DNA of 64,000 bases, taken from Latrodectus hesperus (taxonomy: Eukaryota; Arthropoda; Arachnida; Araneae; Theridiidae). The position numbers and the translations under genes are program-made. This document shows, piece after piece, positions 11,491-22,078 of this stretch (its first letter is position 1; the number at the start of each line of letters is the position of its first letter). The notes beneath the pieces were generated by a model, which worked only from the letters and a program-made list of their open reading frames with translations, was not told where the DNA came from and made no database searches. Location of the stretch: assembly GCA_037975125.1 (NCBI GenBank), contig CM075850.1:126437292-126501291 (forward strand). The letters are read 5' to 3'.

Positions 11491-12821
11491 ATTAATTAAA
11501 AACTAATAGTGGAGTATTAATTATAGTTGTAGTGAATTATTGAGACAATTGCACTAAAATGTAATCAGCGAAAATTTGTTTTGAAACGTATTTAAAAGGA
11601 ATATATTTTTTATCTATATTTTATATTTTCTCATTTTGCAAGATTTAGCTTGTTAACAATGGTTAGTAACGAACCAAAAACCTCTATTTTGACCTACGAT
11701 TAAACGAGTGACAGATATAATAGTAAAACATATTTTCTTCCCCACTTTTCAGCACCACGATGGGACATGGACGTGGCGAGGACAATAAATCATGAACATG
11801 TTTTATGTCCAGATGTAGTCCTGTATTTCCAATAAAATTGGTATTCTTGTGTCTAACAAAATAAATTCCATAATTTCTACTTGCAGAGAAGTCTTTACAA
11901 ATTGGTTTTCTGAGACATAGGATAAGTTTTAAAAAATTTACTAGTTGCATAAAATATCTCAAATGGGTTAATGATTCAAAGAAACCAGCATACTATCGAC
12001 TCGATTTAAGGTATTCGCTTACTCTAAAAAAATTGTGATTTTAGATTACATATGTCATTTTTTTATTTGTTAAGAGTTTTTTTTGTTTTATTGTACGTCA
12101 AATAGAAATTAAATTACAATAATTTTAAAATAAGTCACATCTTTTAAAAAAATGGAACAATAAATTGTAATTTTCAAACAGGAAGTGTTAAAGAAAAGTA
12201 CCTAGCAAACACATGCCTATCATCATCCTGATGAGCTGATATTGGCAGTGTCGGGTATGGGTCGGCATTCGCAAGCTGATTTCATAATGATAATAGTTCC
12301 ATATCGGCACACGACATCAAAACTTTAAATTTAATGTTATCGGAAACAAGTATTGGTCCTAATGCGGCTAATTGCTGGCAATTTGTGAATGTCGTCTGCC
12401 GATATAGGTCTGCTACATGCTTTATGATCCTGGACCGAATATCATATGCGATATCAGTCTTATTGTGGAACTGTTAAAATTAGTGGCACCATTAAATTTT
12501 CTTGGAACTCAAAACCTCATTATTATAAATGCAACAATGAAAAAAAAATTAGAAATTAAAGTTATTGAAATTATTTGATATATGAGAGCTTTTTGTCTTA
12601 ATATTGTATTTAATACTAACAATGATTATAAATTGTTTTATTTTTGCTATTGTGAAATATTTATTTCATAAAAAAACATTTAAGTAATTTATGTTTAATT
12701 TTTTTCAATAAACAAATATTTTGAATGATAAGAACTCTTAGTTTAAAATAAATAATAAATTTATGATTTATTGAACAAATGCATTAAGAAAACTTATTTC
12801 TAAAGTATAAAAAGTATTTTA
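11491..12821. other. no gene recognised
   Basis: AT-rich. A less AT-rich, unclassified stretch lies at about 12205-12475, with several ATATCGG and GGCAT motifs. It may be a fragment of an unknown repeat. Confidence 0.45.
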
Positions 12822-13187
12822 GGGGCCATGGTAGGGCATCGGTCCTTCTGTCCAGAAAAGGTGGGTTCGATTCCTAATGCCGCCAAAGACTCATCAAGTA
12901 CATGCGATATACCTACTCTTTAAATCTGTGGAATCGAAAATCATGTTTTCGGTCGTTGAGCAGTTACCATGGGTGTAAAGGTGTGGAGAAAATTCCCGCC
13001 CCCTTCAAATCATTGTCAAAATTGAGGGAGTTGATCCTCTGGCAGTGCTATCTGTCGAAGGATTTGAATAGCAAAGTCGTACTTTCACCTTCGTGGTGCT
13101 ACTAAAGACGCACCCTTTGCCTTAAATTCGCATAGCCAAGGCATAGCGAGTTTGGCTTGTCCAAGTGTCATTAGTAACAACAACAGG
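12822..13187 (+). mobile_element. SINE2, tRNA-derived, near full length
   Basis: The head has GGTAGGGCATCGG and the B box GGTTCGATTCC. The body includes ACATGCGATATAC, a TCAAAATTGAGGGAG block and ACTTTCACCTTCGTGG. The tail ends TAACAACAACAGG. Other copies are at 40374-40620, 42288-42490 (- strand) and 62840-63234. No target duplication was obvious. Confidence 0.88.
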
Positions 13188-14502
13188 TAATGCAAGAGTA
13201 CATGTTTAAGTTTTCTCGATACAGAGGGTATTCACTTTTCTACATATCTTAATCTGCACGTTTTTCTAATATTTCACCAAACAGAAACTGGTGTACATGA
13301 TTTACATAAACACTGATCTTTCACGCATTTTTAACTAGCATGACTGATGGAGGGTGTCATAAACTTGAAGCAGCATTGAATGAGTTACTCGAGAACGCGC
13401 AAGATTCCACATTTTTGTCATCCAAATCCAATTTAACTTTATACCTAACAGAGTCAAGGACTGTTTTTTTAACGTTACCAACTGCTTCCATTAATTTTGC
13501 AGCCCTTTAAACAATCAAATTGCTTGCAAATTTTATTATTTTGTCCTCATACTATGCTATATATGTATAATAAATATCTTTATTTGATTTGCTTTTTTCA
13601 TGGTGTTCCATTTTTAAATGCAACAGTATATTAGAACTTTTATTTTGAAAAATATAAAAAACGTATACAAAAAAAATCTTTAGTTCAATTTCAATTTATA
13701 AGCGATCTTTTATTTTTATAAAGGGAAGATTTACTAAGTCGTGTTAATTTCAAAAATAGCATCGTTAATACATAAGTAATAATGAAGATATTTGCATGAA
13801 ATTTAACATACATATTTTATACTTAAGTGCTATATCACCATTGGTAAATAGTTTTAACCATACTATATATCACATAATATTTTTTTAGTCTTACTCCACT
13901 CAAAAGAAAATTGCCACATAAGCCTTATGATCAAATGAATTTACGATTAACGCTTCACAATTTTCTGCAAAGATTAACTATTTTGTTAAAATTTCACTAA
14001 CTTTTGCGGAAAAAATCTTAAAAACGATGTTATATAAAATTAAAATTTTGTTAATATTATGTTTTTACATCACAATTTATCTGATTTAATTAATTAAAAT
14101 TAATTAAAAAATTAAAACTTCAAATTAATTCATCAAATAAATTAATTAAATAATCAAATTTAAATTTTATCAAATTTAAATTACATAAATTAACATTTTA
14201 AATTAACTTATAATGCCATGCATCTTCCGAAGATAACATTGAAAACTATGCTGAAAAACGTGATATAGACAAGAGACCTAATTGCTCAATCAAATATTTT
14301 ATAAATCCGCTGTCTATTTTAGAAATGCTAATCTAGCAATACAGAATGCATATAAGTTTTCTTAGAAATGCTTGAAACTAATCTTTACTTTGATTATAAG
14401 AAAGGAATACAACTTTTTCCGCAACGTTAAAACTATTCAAATTATTTTTGATTTTATAAAAGAACATTGATTTCTACAGTGAATTACATTACCTTAAAAA
14501 CC
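13188..14502. other. no gene recognised
   Basis: AT-rich DNA. 14090-14210 is a simple-sequence-like run of TTAATTAAA and TCAAATTTAAA words. Confidence 0.5.
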
Positions 14503-14573
14503 CATCGATGGCTGAGTGGTTAGAATAGGTTGTTGAACACGAGTTCAAAATCCGTTTTGGGCATGGATGTTTT
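14503..14573 (+). repeat. SINE head fragment (tRNA-like)
   Basis: GGCTGAGTGGTTAGAAT resembles a tRNA A-box region and GAGTTCAAAATCC a diverged B box. It is followed by TTGGGCATGGATGTTT, shared with SINE1. The copy is truncated after this point. Confidence 0.6.
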
Positions 14574-14736
14574 TTTCTCTTTTTGTTTATTTATCCTTTT
14601 TTCCGAGATGATGAATGAATGTGATCTAAATTATAAACCCGTTTGGGGTGGTATGACGTGGGTAATGCTTCCGTGACTTGGTTTACAGGTGTCCATTGAG
14701 TAACAGTAAATGAGTAGCAATTCAAGGCATTGTTGT

Positions 14737-15157
<421 letters not shown>

Positions 15158-15158
15158 C

Positions 15159-15176
15159 TGGCGCAGCCGCACAGGA
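15159..15176 (+). other. primer-binding site
   Basis: TGGCGCAGCCGCACAGGA lies one base after the LTR. Many LTR elements have a TGGCGC-type site here, complementary to a tRNA 3' end. The tRNA was not identified. Confidence 0.7.
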
Positions 15177-15255
15177 TTACGAACTGATGTTTCTGACATA
15201 ATCTGAAACGGAACTGTGAATTCGTTTATTTGACTGTGTTTTACAAGTAATTGAA

Positions 15256-16674
15256 ATGGCTTTTCTCGCAAAAGGAAAGAAGGAAGATTTACGAACTATT
15301 GCAGTGGAATTAGGCATTGAGAATGCTGCGAATCTAAAACTTTACGAACTAAAAAAATTGATAACAGAAAATGAAAACTACGACGAAGATTTCATTAAAG
15401 AATTCTTAAATTCGTTGATTGAAGAACGAAAAAGAAATGACGAAATGGAAAAACGAAAACTAGAAATGGAATTCGAGCTTCAAAAACTAAGTTTAATAGA
15501 AAAGGAACGAACAGGAGAAGATAACTTAAGAAATACTGGTAATGATTTTCATCTTAAGGCGAAATTAGACTTAAATAATATTTTACAGAAGTTTGATCCC
15601 AAAACGAATGATATAAGTTTATATCTTGTCCTCTTCGAAAGACAAGCTAAGAGAATTGAAATAAAAAAAGAACTTTGGGTTACGCATTTAATTGGATTAT
15701 TGCCTTATGATGTTGTACAAATTATAGCGAGGGAAGAGGAAGAAGTCACCGAGAATTACGACAAAGTAAAAAGTTTACTTCTCAAAAGGTATAAAATGAC
15801 CCCAGAAAAATTTAGACAATTCTTCACGAAGCATCATAAGAAACCAGAAATAAACTGGCGAGATTTTGCTTATGAACTAAGAAATTATTTCTTAGAATGG
15901 ATCAGTGGACTTGGAATACGAACATTTGAAGAACTATGTGATCTAATAATAACCGATCAAATAAAACGCAAAGTTCCCTTAGAAATTAAAGAACATTTTA
16001 TTGATGTTTGGTCAAATTTTAAAACTCCAGAAGAAATAACAAGTAAATTGGATGATTACGAAAATGTCAGAACGAATATTAGTGTCAAACCGAAAGAATT
16101 TCCTCGCCCAGAATATTTTAAGAGATATAATTATAACGAACAAGAACAAAAATATTCGGCAGAATCAAAACCGAAAGAATTTCCTCGCAAAGAATATTTC
16201 AAGAGATATAATTCTAACGAACAAGAACAAAAATATTCGGCAGAGTCAAAACATATTCCTCCGTATGTTAGACAACAAAAATTTAAAAATTTTCGGAAAG
16301 AAGAAAATTTTGAAAACAGAACTGTGAAAGAATGTTATATTTGTGGAGATTCGCATTTTGCGAGAGAATGCCCAAAAAGATTTAAAGCAAATAATAAGAA
16401 AAGCGATATTCTAACAGCAGAAATTCGCTCTCAATTTTTAAAAGAAAATAGAACGGAAATTGAAATAAATCCTCTTCAATATGTGGACATTTATGTAGAT
16501 AATACTCCAGTGAAAGCTCTCGTAGACTCGGGATGTCAACTTCCAGTCATAAATAATGACTTTATTCCAAAATCAAAAACAGAAAAGGGAAGAGTTATTT
16601 TAATCAGTGCTTTTGGAGAAAAGATAGAAGCTGAATTAATGAGTTTTCAAGTAGCGTTAAAAACGGAAAAATAA
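15256..16674 (+). CDS. gag: Gag plus protease start of the LTR retrotransposon (472 codons)
   Basis: The frame is open from an ATG about 100 bp after the LTR. The N-terminal part has a charged, helix-prone section rich in Glu/Lys (about residues 45-95). A capsid-like region (about 105-275) includes LFERQAKRIE and LLKRYKMTPEKFRQ. Two copies of a Lys/Pro-rich segment (KPKEFPR, about 280 and 308) follow. Next comes a zinc knuckle, CYICGDSHFAREC, spaced C-x2-C-x3-H-x4-C, one residue shorter than the usual C-x2-C-x4-H-x4-C. A retroviral-type aspartic protease begins with ALVDSG near residue 420. The frame stops at 16672-16674 inside the protease. A one-base length change in the A run 16667-16671 explains the shift to the next frame. 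Confidence 0.9.
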   Translation: MAFLAKGKKEDLRTIAVELGIENAANLKLYELKKLITENENYDEDFIKEFLNSLIEERKRNDEMEKRKLEMEFELQKLSLIEKERTGEDNLRNTGNDFHLKAKLDLNNILQKFDPKTNDISLYLVLFERQAKRIEIKKELWVTHLIGLLPYDVVQIIAREEEEVTENYDKVKSLLLKRYKMTPEKFRQFFTKHHKKPEINWRDFAYELRNYFLEWISGLGIRTFEELCDLIITDQIKRKVPLEIKEHFIDVWSNFKTPEEITSKLDDYENVRTNISVKPKEFPRPEYFKRYNYNEQEQKYSAESKPKEFPRKEYFKRYNSNEQEQKYSAESKHIPPYVRQQKFKNFRKEENFENRTVKECYICGDSHFARECPKRFKANNKKSDILTAEIRSQFLKENRTEIEINPLQYVDIYVDNTPVKALVDSGCQLPVINNDFIPKSKTEKGRVILISAFGEKIEAELMSFQVALKTEK

Positions 16675-16675
16675 A

Positions 16676-17683
16676 ATGTTCTCGAAACCCATCGAAATTA
16701 TTGCAGCTGTTACGAATAAAATCCAAGGGCAATGTATAATACCAACGAAAGTTTTTTATTTATTGGAAAATGTAGTGCTAGAAGAAAACAAGAAGTCTGC
16801 CGCCTGCTTTGTTTTGGCGTCGCAAGAAGTTGAAAATCATAATGAGACTGCTGAATCATCACACGCCGAAAATGTGGGTGAGGCTCTCTGTTCAAATGAC
16901 GCCACGAATCCGTGTATTTCTGATGAGGTGGAAGAACTGGAAGCCGAAACAAATTGTAAATTGAGCCAATCATTACAATTTAAAAAAGAACAACATGAAT
17001 GCGCCTCTTTGGATGAAGTGAGATCTTCTTTATCACGTGGTAAGGGTAAATATTTTGATTTAGATGGCATTTTATTCCACAAAGAGAAAGTGAGTGGTGA
17101 AACTGTAAATCAGTTAATTTTACCGAAATATCGCCGTCAGAAAGTTATGGATTTGGCTCATACATCTGTTTTTGGAATCAGAAAATATTTTCCGAGGGTC
17201 AATGCTGTGGGAATTACCCTTGATGATGACGAAGAATTTGGTGAAATCTCTATTCCATTAAATATGAGTAAATCTGTTGTTGATTGTTTACAAGATCAAA
17301 AGGTAAAATTTGAAAGAGCCGTCCAACATGCCTCATGGATAGCTGCTGGAAAACAACAAGCCTACACCAACTATTTCAATCGCCGGACTGTACCTAAGGA
17401 ATTTAAGGTGGGTGATCAGGTTTATTTATTGATTCCGGACTCTTCTAACAAATTGTATACCAGATGGACAGGTCCTGGTGAAGTAATTGACAATTGCCTA
17501 CCTAAATCTTATAAAGTTAAACTCCCAGATGAAAATATTTTGTTTTATTTGTATCTTTGCATTTGGTATATTGTTTGTTTACATCAATTGTATTGGTATA
17601 TTGTTTGCTTACATCAATTTTTTGATATATTGTTTGTTTACATCAATTTATTGATATATTGTTTGTTTACATCAAATTTTTGA
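16676..17683 (+). pseudogene. pol: rearranged pol remnant: protease end, integrase fragments, no reverse transcriptase
   Basis: This +1 frame continues the protease end from about 16676. A long variable spacer follows, then an integrase N-terminal zinc-binding start (LPKYRRQKVMDLAH, about 17126-17165). The second His and both Cys of the HHCC site are missing. The sequence then jumps to an acidic linker (RVNAVG...DDDEEFGE, about 17195-17250). After that comes an integrase C-terminal domain of the GPY/F type (VGDQVYLL, RWTGPGEV, YKVKLPD, about 17409-17530). The catalytic core of integrase, RNase H and reverse transcriptase are absent. The frame then runs into minisatellite and ends at 17683. 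It cannot encode a working polymerase. Confidence 0.85.
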
Positions 17684-17885
17684 TATATTGTTTGTTTACT
17701 TCAATTGTATTGATATATTGTTTGTTTACATCAATTGTATTTGTATACTGTTTGTTTACATTGTTTTGGTATATTGTCTGTATACATTAATTGTTTTGGT
17801 ATATTGTTTATTTACATTAATGTTGTATTGGTTATTTACATTAATGTTTCTGGTATATTGTTTATATACATTAATTTCAATTTAT
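17560..17885 (+). repeat. minisatellite of about 30 bp units inside the LTR element
   Basis: About ten copies of a unit like GATATATTGTTTGTTTACAT plus CAATTGTATT lie between the pol remnant and the 3' LTR. They are well kept at the left and degenerate (ACATTAATGT) at the right. They give a repetitive low-complexity peptide in one frame, which is unlikely to be functional. Confidence 0.88.
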
Positions 17886-18166
17886 ATATTCAGTGGATAG
17901 ATTTATTTTAATTTTGTTTTATATCTTTTTATATACATATTATTAATATTGATTATTCTATGCATACTTGTGAATTTTAAGTAATTCATTTGCAAATAAT
18001 TTTTTCTATACACCTATAATTATTTCCTAATTCCAAGTTCATATTTATTTTATGTTTAATATTTCTTTAATTGTTTGCAAAAATATTATTAAGTCTGTGT
18101 TATTCTTTTGTATCCTAACATATTTAATTCAGTTATGTGTTTATGTGGAACATAAACCCAAAACTT
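17886..18166 (+). other. non-coding 3' part of the LTR element
   Basis: AT-rich sequence between the minisatellite and the purine tract. I see no coding motif. Confidence 0.7.
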
Positions 18167-18176
18167 GCGGGAAGGG
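18167..18176 (+). other. polypurine tract
   Basis: GCGGGAAGGG directly precedes the 3' LTR, where plus-strand DNA synthesis is primed in LTR elements. Confidence 0.8.
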
Positions 18177-18466
18177 TGTAGTGTTAGGATACTCCTCATT
18201 CTCTTCACATGATGGCGCTGTAGTCATTGGGAGAGAGGAGAGGAGGGGGTCCGCTCCAGCGGAGAGAGAAGAGATTGTCGTTGACCAGCGAACGAGAAGC
18301 TGGCTCTCCTTGAGTGTTTGTTCTGTTGGCCGAGTAGGGCCATAGTAAAATTTCTATTAATTATAATTTTATTATTTTAATATACAATACTATCAATTAA
18401 TAATTTTAAATTTAAATAAATGTTTGTATTTGTTCGAGTTGTGCTTTCTTAGACAGAACAGACACT

Positions 18467-18469
<3 letters not shown>
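18177..18469 (+). repeat. 3' LTR
   Basis: A 293 bp LTR, identical by eye to the 5' LTR except for a missing six-base segment after CGAGAAG. Confidence 0.93.
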
Positions 18470-18542
<73 letters not shown>

Positions 18543-18560
18543 GTATATATATGTATATAT
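18470..18560. repeat. (CA)n-(TA)n compound microsatellite
   Basis: About 20 bp of CA follows the LTR end without a break. It is followed by about 50 bp of TA and several TATG units. Confidence 0.95.
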
Positions 18561-20849
18561 GCTATTCTATTGTCCATTGAAAGCTTACATTTTTGTTTTA
18601 CATCTTTTTATAAGCAGAGCTTACTATTTTCAAAGTATTTCCTATATTTTTATGATGAAATTAATAAACCAAACACTTTAAATATTAGTCCATTAAAAAC
18701 GTTAATTTTCATAAATTTAGTTTAATTCGATTCCCTTGTATTTTAAACCCTTTATATAATAATAAAATTGCTTAAATTGAATTATACTGCTGAGCCAAGC
18801 GGTTACTTAAAATACAGAGAAATTCATTCATTCATTTTAAAACCCGCGAGAAAAACTAAAAATACACACTTGAATAATTTCTTTATATTTATAAAACAGT
18901 TTACCCATATTGACAGTGGTAAGAAAATATGAACTAATAGATCACATCCATCTTGTTATCCGTTGACCATAATTTCTTACCAAGAAAAAATTGTGGTGTG
19001 AAAATACCTATTAAATCCCCCCCCCAAAAAAAAACACTGTCGCAGGAAATAAATGTACCTGTAGAAGTGAAAGGAAAACAAAAACAACAATGCAGTTCCT
19101 TTTCTGGAGCAAAGCAATTTCTCTTATCGTGATTAATTGTGTTGCGCATCAATTATGCATTATTCACCCTTTCTTCTCTCTAAGTCACTCGATGTAAATC
19201 TTCTTAATTCTCATTTCCAATAAGATTAGTTTTCTCAATTGTGCTATTTTAGGCATTCATATAATGATTTCTTAAGACATAAATATTTTATAAGCTTACA
19301 TTTTGTGTAGTTGAAGATTTGGGTGCTTTATTATAGTGTAAATATTTAATGAGACTTCGTAAACCTTATAAAATATTAGTAACTCCTAATTAAATTTACA
19401 GAATATTTAAAAGAAGCTAAAAATACAAAGATAATTCATTTTGTAATCTGAAAAATACCAATTTCTAATATATAGATTAAATTAATATATAGATTATGTT
19501 TTTAAAAATATTTGTTTTTGATATAAAAAATACATGTGTGTATGTTTGTATGTGTATAATATAGGAGACTATTATAATAATGCCATGCAAAATAAAATAC
19601 TTCTCCATAAAGTTTTACTCACCAATTTTTATTTAGGTTTTCTTGTTTCGAAAATATGTATTAAAATGATTTTTTAAATCCTTTGAACTATTTGAATCAT
19701 AAGAAAAAAGAATCTATGTTGACTTTGAGAAAATTTTAAAATAAATTAACTTTTAAAAGGAATATTTGCATGACTTTTCAGTCATAGTTTTGGTAAATAT
19801 TTTTATAAAAATTTCTTTTAAAAAGTTAGTGAAAATCATAGGAAATATATGAATAAAGGAACAAGCTCATTTAGTTAAAGTAAAGATAATTGCAGTCTTT
19901 GAATTTTATATTCATAAGAAAATAAATAAAACAGCTTCATTTAAAGCATACTTAAGTCAAAATTGACATCTTCAAGTCTCATGTTCATTAACTATTCAAG
20001 AAGTTTTCTTAAATTTAGGCAACTTATAAGATTTTTTTTTACTTGAGTGAGACTTCTTTAGCATCTTACAAGAATAATAAAATTCAAAGAATTAAGGAGA
20101 AACTAAAAAAAACTATATTTATTTGAAATTAAAAAGAATCATGAAAAACTGAATATAAACTTAATATAAACTTTATATTACTTCTTCAATTAAAATTTAT
20201 CAGTTTTTAACTAATTTAAGAAAATGCAGACATGATATATAAATATTAAGATGATAAATTAATAATTTCCGGCAGTCAATATTTTCATATATATTCAAAA
20301 AATTGCTAAGAAATATTGTTTTACATGCATTTTTCCATCTGATTATTGTGATTGAGAAAATGTTCATTTTAGGGATGATATTTTTGATAATTATTTTTAA
20401 ATATGAAATAAAAAATAAAAAATTTATTTCATAAAAATTTAACAACGTTGCACAAGTATTTATTCTAGCAGAAATAAGATAATATAAGTACTGTTAAACT
20501 TGTCCCATGAAGATGTATAAGAACGCGGAAAGCAAAATATAAGGAACATTATTATTTGTTTCAAAAGTGATATATTTATGGATATTATTCATAATTTTTA
20601 CGACAGTGGGGAAAACCATTGATATAATCGTATCAAAATATGAAAAAAATAGGTCGTAAGTGATTCTTAAGTGAAAGATTGTAATTGTATATTAAAGATA
20701 ATTTTTGCGATCATAGCTTAAAAACTCTCTCTCTCTCTGTGTATGTGTGTGTTAAAAATTTTTCTCATGAATTCCAGTTCACAATTTAATTGCAAGCAAT
20801 AAGTAAAAAAATAATCAGAAATTTAATTTTTAAAAGTCTTTTGATACTA
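18561..20849. other. no gene recognised
   Basis: AT-rich. It contains a C run followed by an A run (19018-19035) and a (CT)n-(GT)n patch at about 20724-20752. Open frames are short and without motifs. Confidence 0.5.
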
Positions 20850-22076
20850 CACTATCCGGCCAAAAGTATCCGGACACCCAGTGGTATGGACTTAGAGCGT
20901 CCTGAGGTACATATTAATGTGATGTTTGTCCCCCTTTTGCATCGATGACAGTCTGCACACGTTTGGGAAAACTTTCACCAATTTTCGATAGGTGACCATA
21001 GGAATTGCCTTCCAGGCGTCCATCACAGCTGAAGTGAGTGCTTGCAGTGAAGATCATCGATGTCGCTGGCTATGTAATCTGCTCTCTAATTCGTCCCAAA
21101 GGTGTTCTATGGGATTTAGATCAGGCATCTGAGAAGACCAGTCCAGTTTTTGAACAACCATTTCGTCAAACCATGTCTGTGCAAGCTTCGATGTGTGAAT
21201 GGAGCAGTTATTCTGCTGGAAGAGAAATGGGCCTTCCCCGAAATGTTGCCATAGAGTTGGTAGTGCAGCTTTGTCTAGAATGTCCACATACATCTCAGAG
21301 TTCATGTTTCCAACCACAGGAACTAATGGAAACAGGCTAAACTACGAGAAACATCCCCACACTATTATGCTTTCACCACCAAACTTAACAATCGGCACAA
21401 TGCAGTCACTACGGAAACGTTCACCGGGCATCCGCCAAACCCAGATGCGTCCATCCGACTGCCAGACAGTAAAACGAGATTCATCACTCCAAAGAACAGT
21501 TCTCCACGTGTCCACAGTCCAATGACGGTGAGCTCTACACCATTGCAATCAATGTTACGCATTCTGTGGAGTGATGTCCAGCTTGTGAGCGTCTGCACGA
21601 CCATGGAATCCCAAATTATTTTTAACTCTCGACGGAGAGTCCTGCTGCTAACATTAACGCCTGATGAACTTTAAAACTCCTGAGAAATTTCCACCAATGA
21701 GGACTTGCGATTTTGTTTCACTACCCTTTTCAGAGTTCTGCGGCTGCGTTCACCAAGTGTTTTCGGCATACCGGTTCGTTTTTCTGCCGTTTGCCAAGAC
21801 GTTTACACTTCACAATTACATCATTCACAGTGGATTTAGGCTTTTGTGAAATGTCCGCAATCTCACGAACTGATTTCCCACAAAGGGGGCATCCCATTAT
21901 ACTGCCACGATCAAACTCACTAAGCTCCTTTGATTTACTCATTGCCTAACAAACGCATAAATACAGTCTGACAAACCACTACCAACACTTTTATAGCTTT
22001 CAATTACGTATCAAATTGCGTCACTCGCCAGAACCATTTTTTTAAGGGTTGTCGGGATACTTTTGGGCCGATAGTG
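20850..22076 (-). mobile_element. Tc1-like DNA transposon, degenerate
   Basis: The element is 1227 bp with TA on each side (20848-20849 and 22077-22078). The ends match as inverted repeats of about 30 bp: left CACTATCCGGCCAAAAGTAT, and on the complement of the right end CACTATCGGCCCAAAAGTAT. It holds a broken DD34E-type transposase on the - strand. Confidence 0.93.
21054..21942 (-). pseudogene. broken Tc1-like transposase
   Basis: The start region (21730-21942) has MSKSKELSEFDRG and a helix-turn-helix segment (SVREIADISQKPKSTVNDV). Later pieces are in other frames: 21342-21548 carries WSDESRF (first catalytic Asp) and VWGCFS; 21054-21317 carries FQQNNCSIH and DLNPIEHLWDEL. In active Tc1 proteins the second catalytic Asp sits where this copy has Asn (FQQN, codon 21210-21212). 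The third acidic residue (Glu of PIEHLW) is kept. At least one frameshift between 21600 and 21740, plus the Asp to Asn change, show it is dead. Confidence 0.9.
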
Positions 22077-22078
22077 TA

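Noticed and set aside
17688..17900. Frame encoding a repeated hydrophobic peptide as a membrane protein
   Set aside because: It is the translation of a minisatellite inside the LTR element.
21038..21525. + strand frames inside the Tc1-like element
   Set aside because: The transposase motifs (WSDESRF, DLNPIEHLW) are on the - strand; the + strand frames are antisense shadows.
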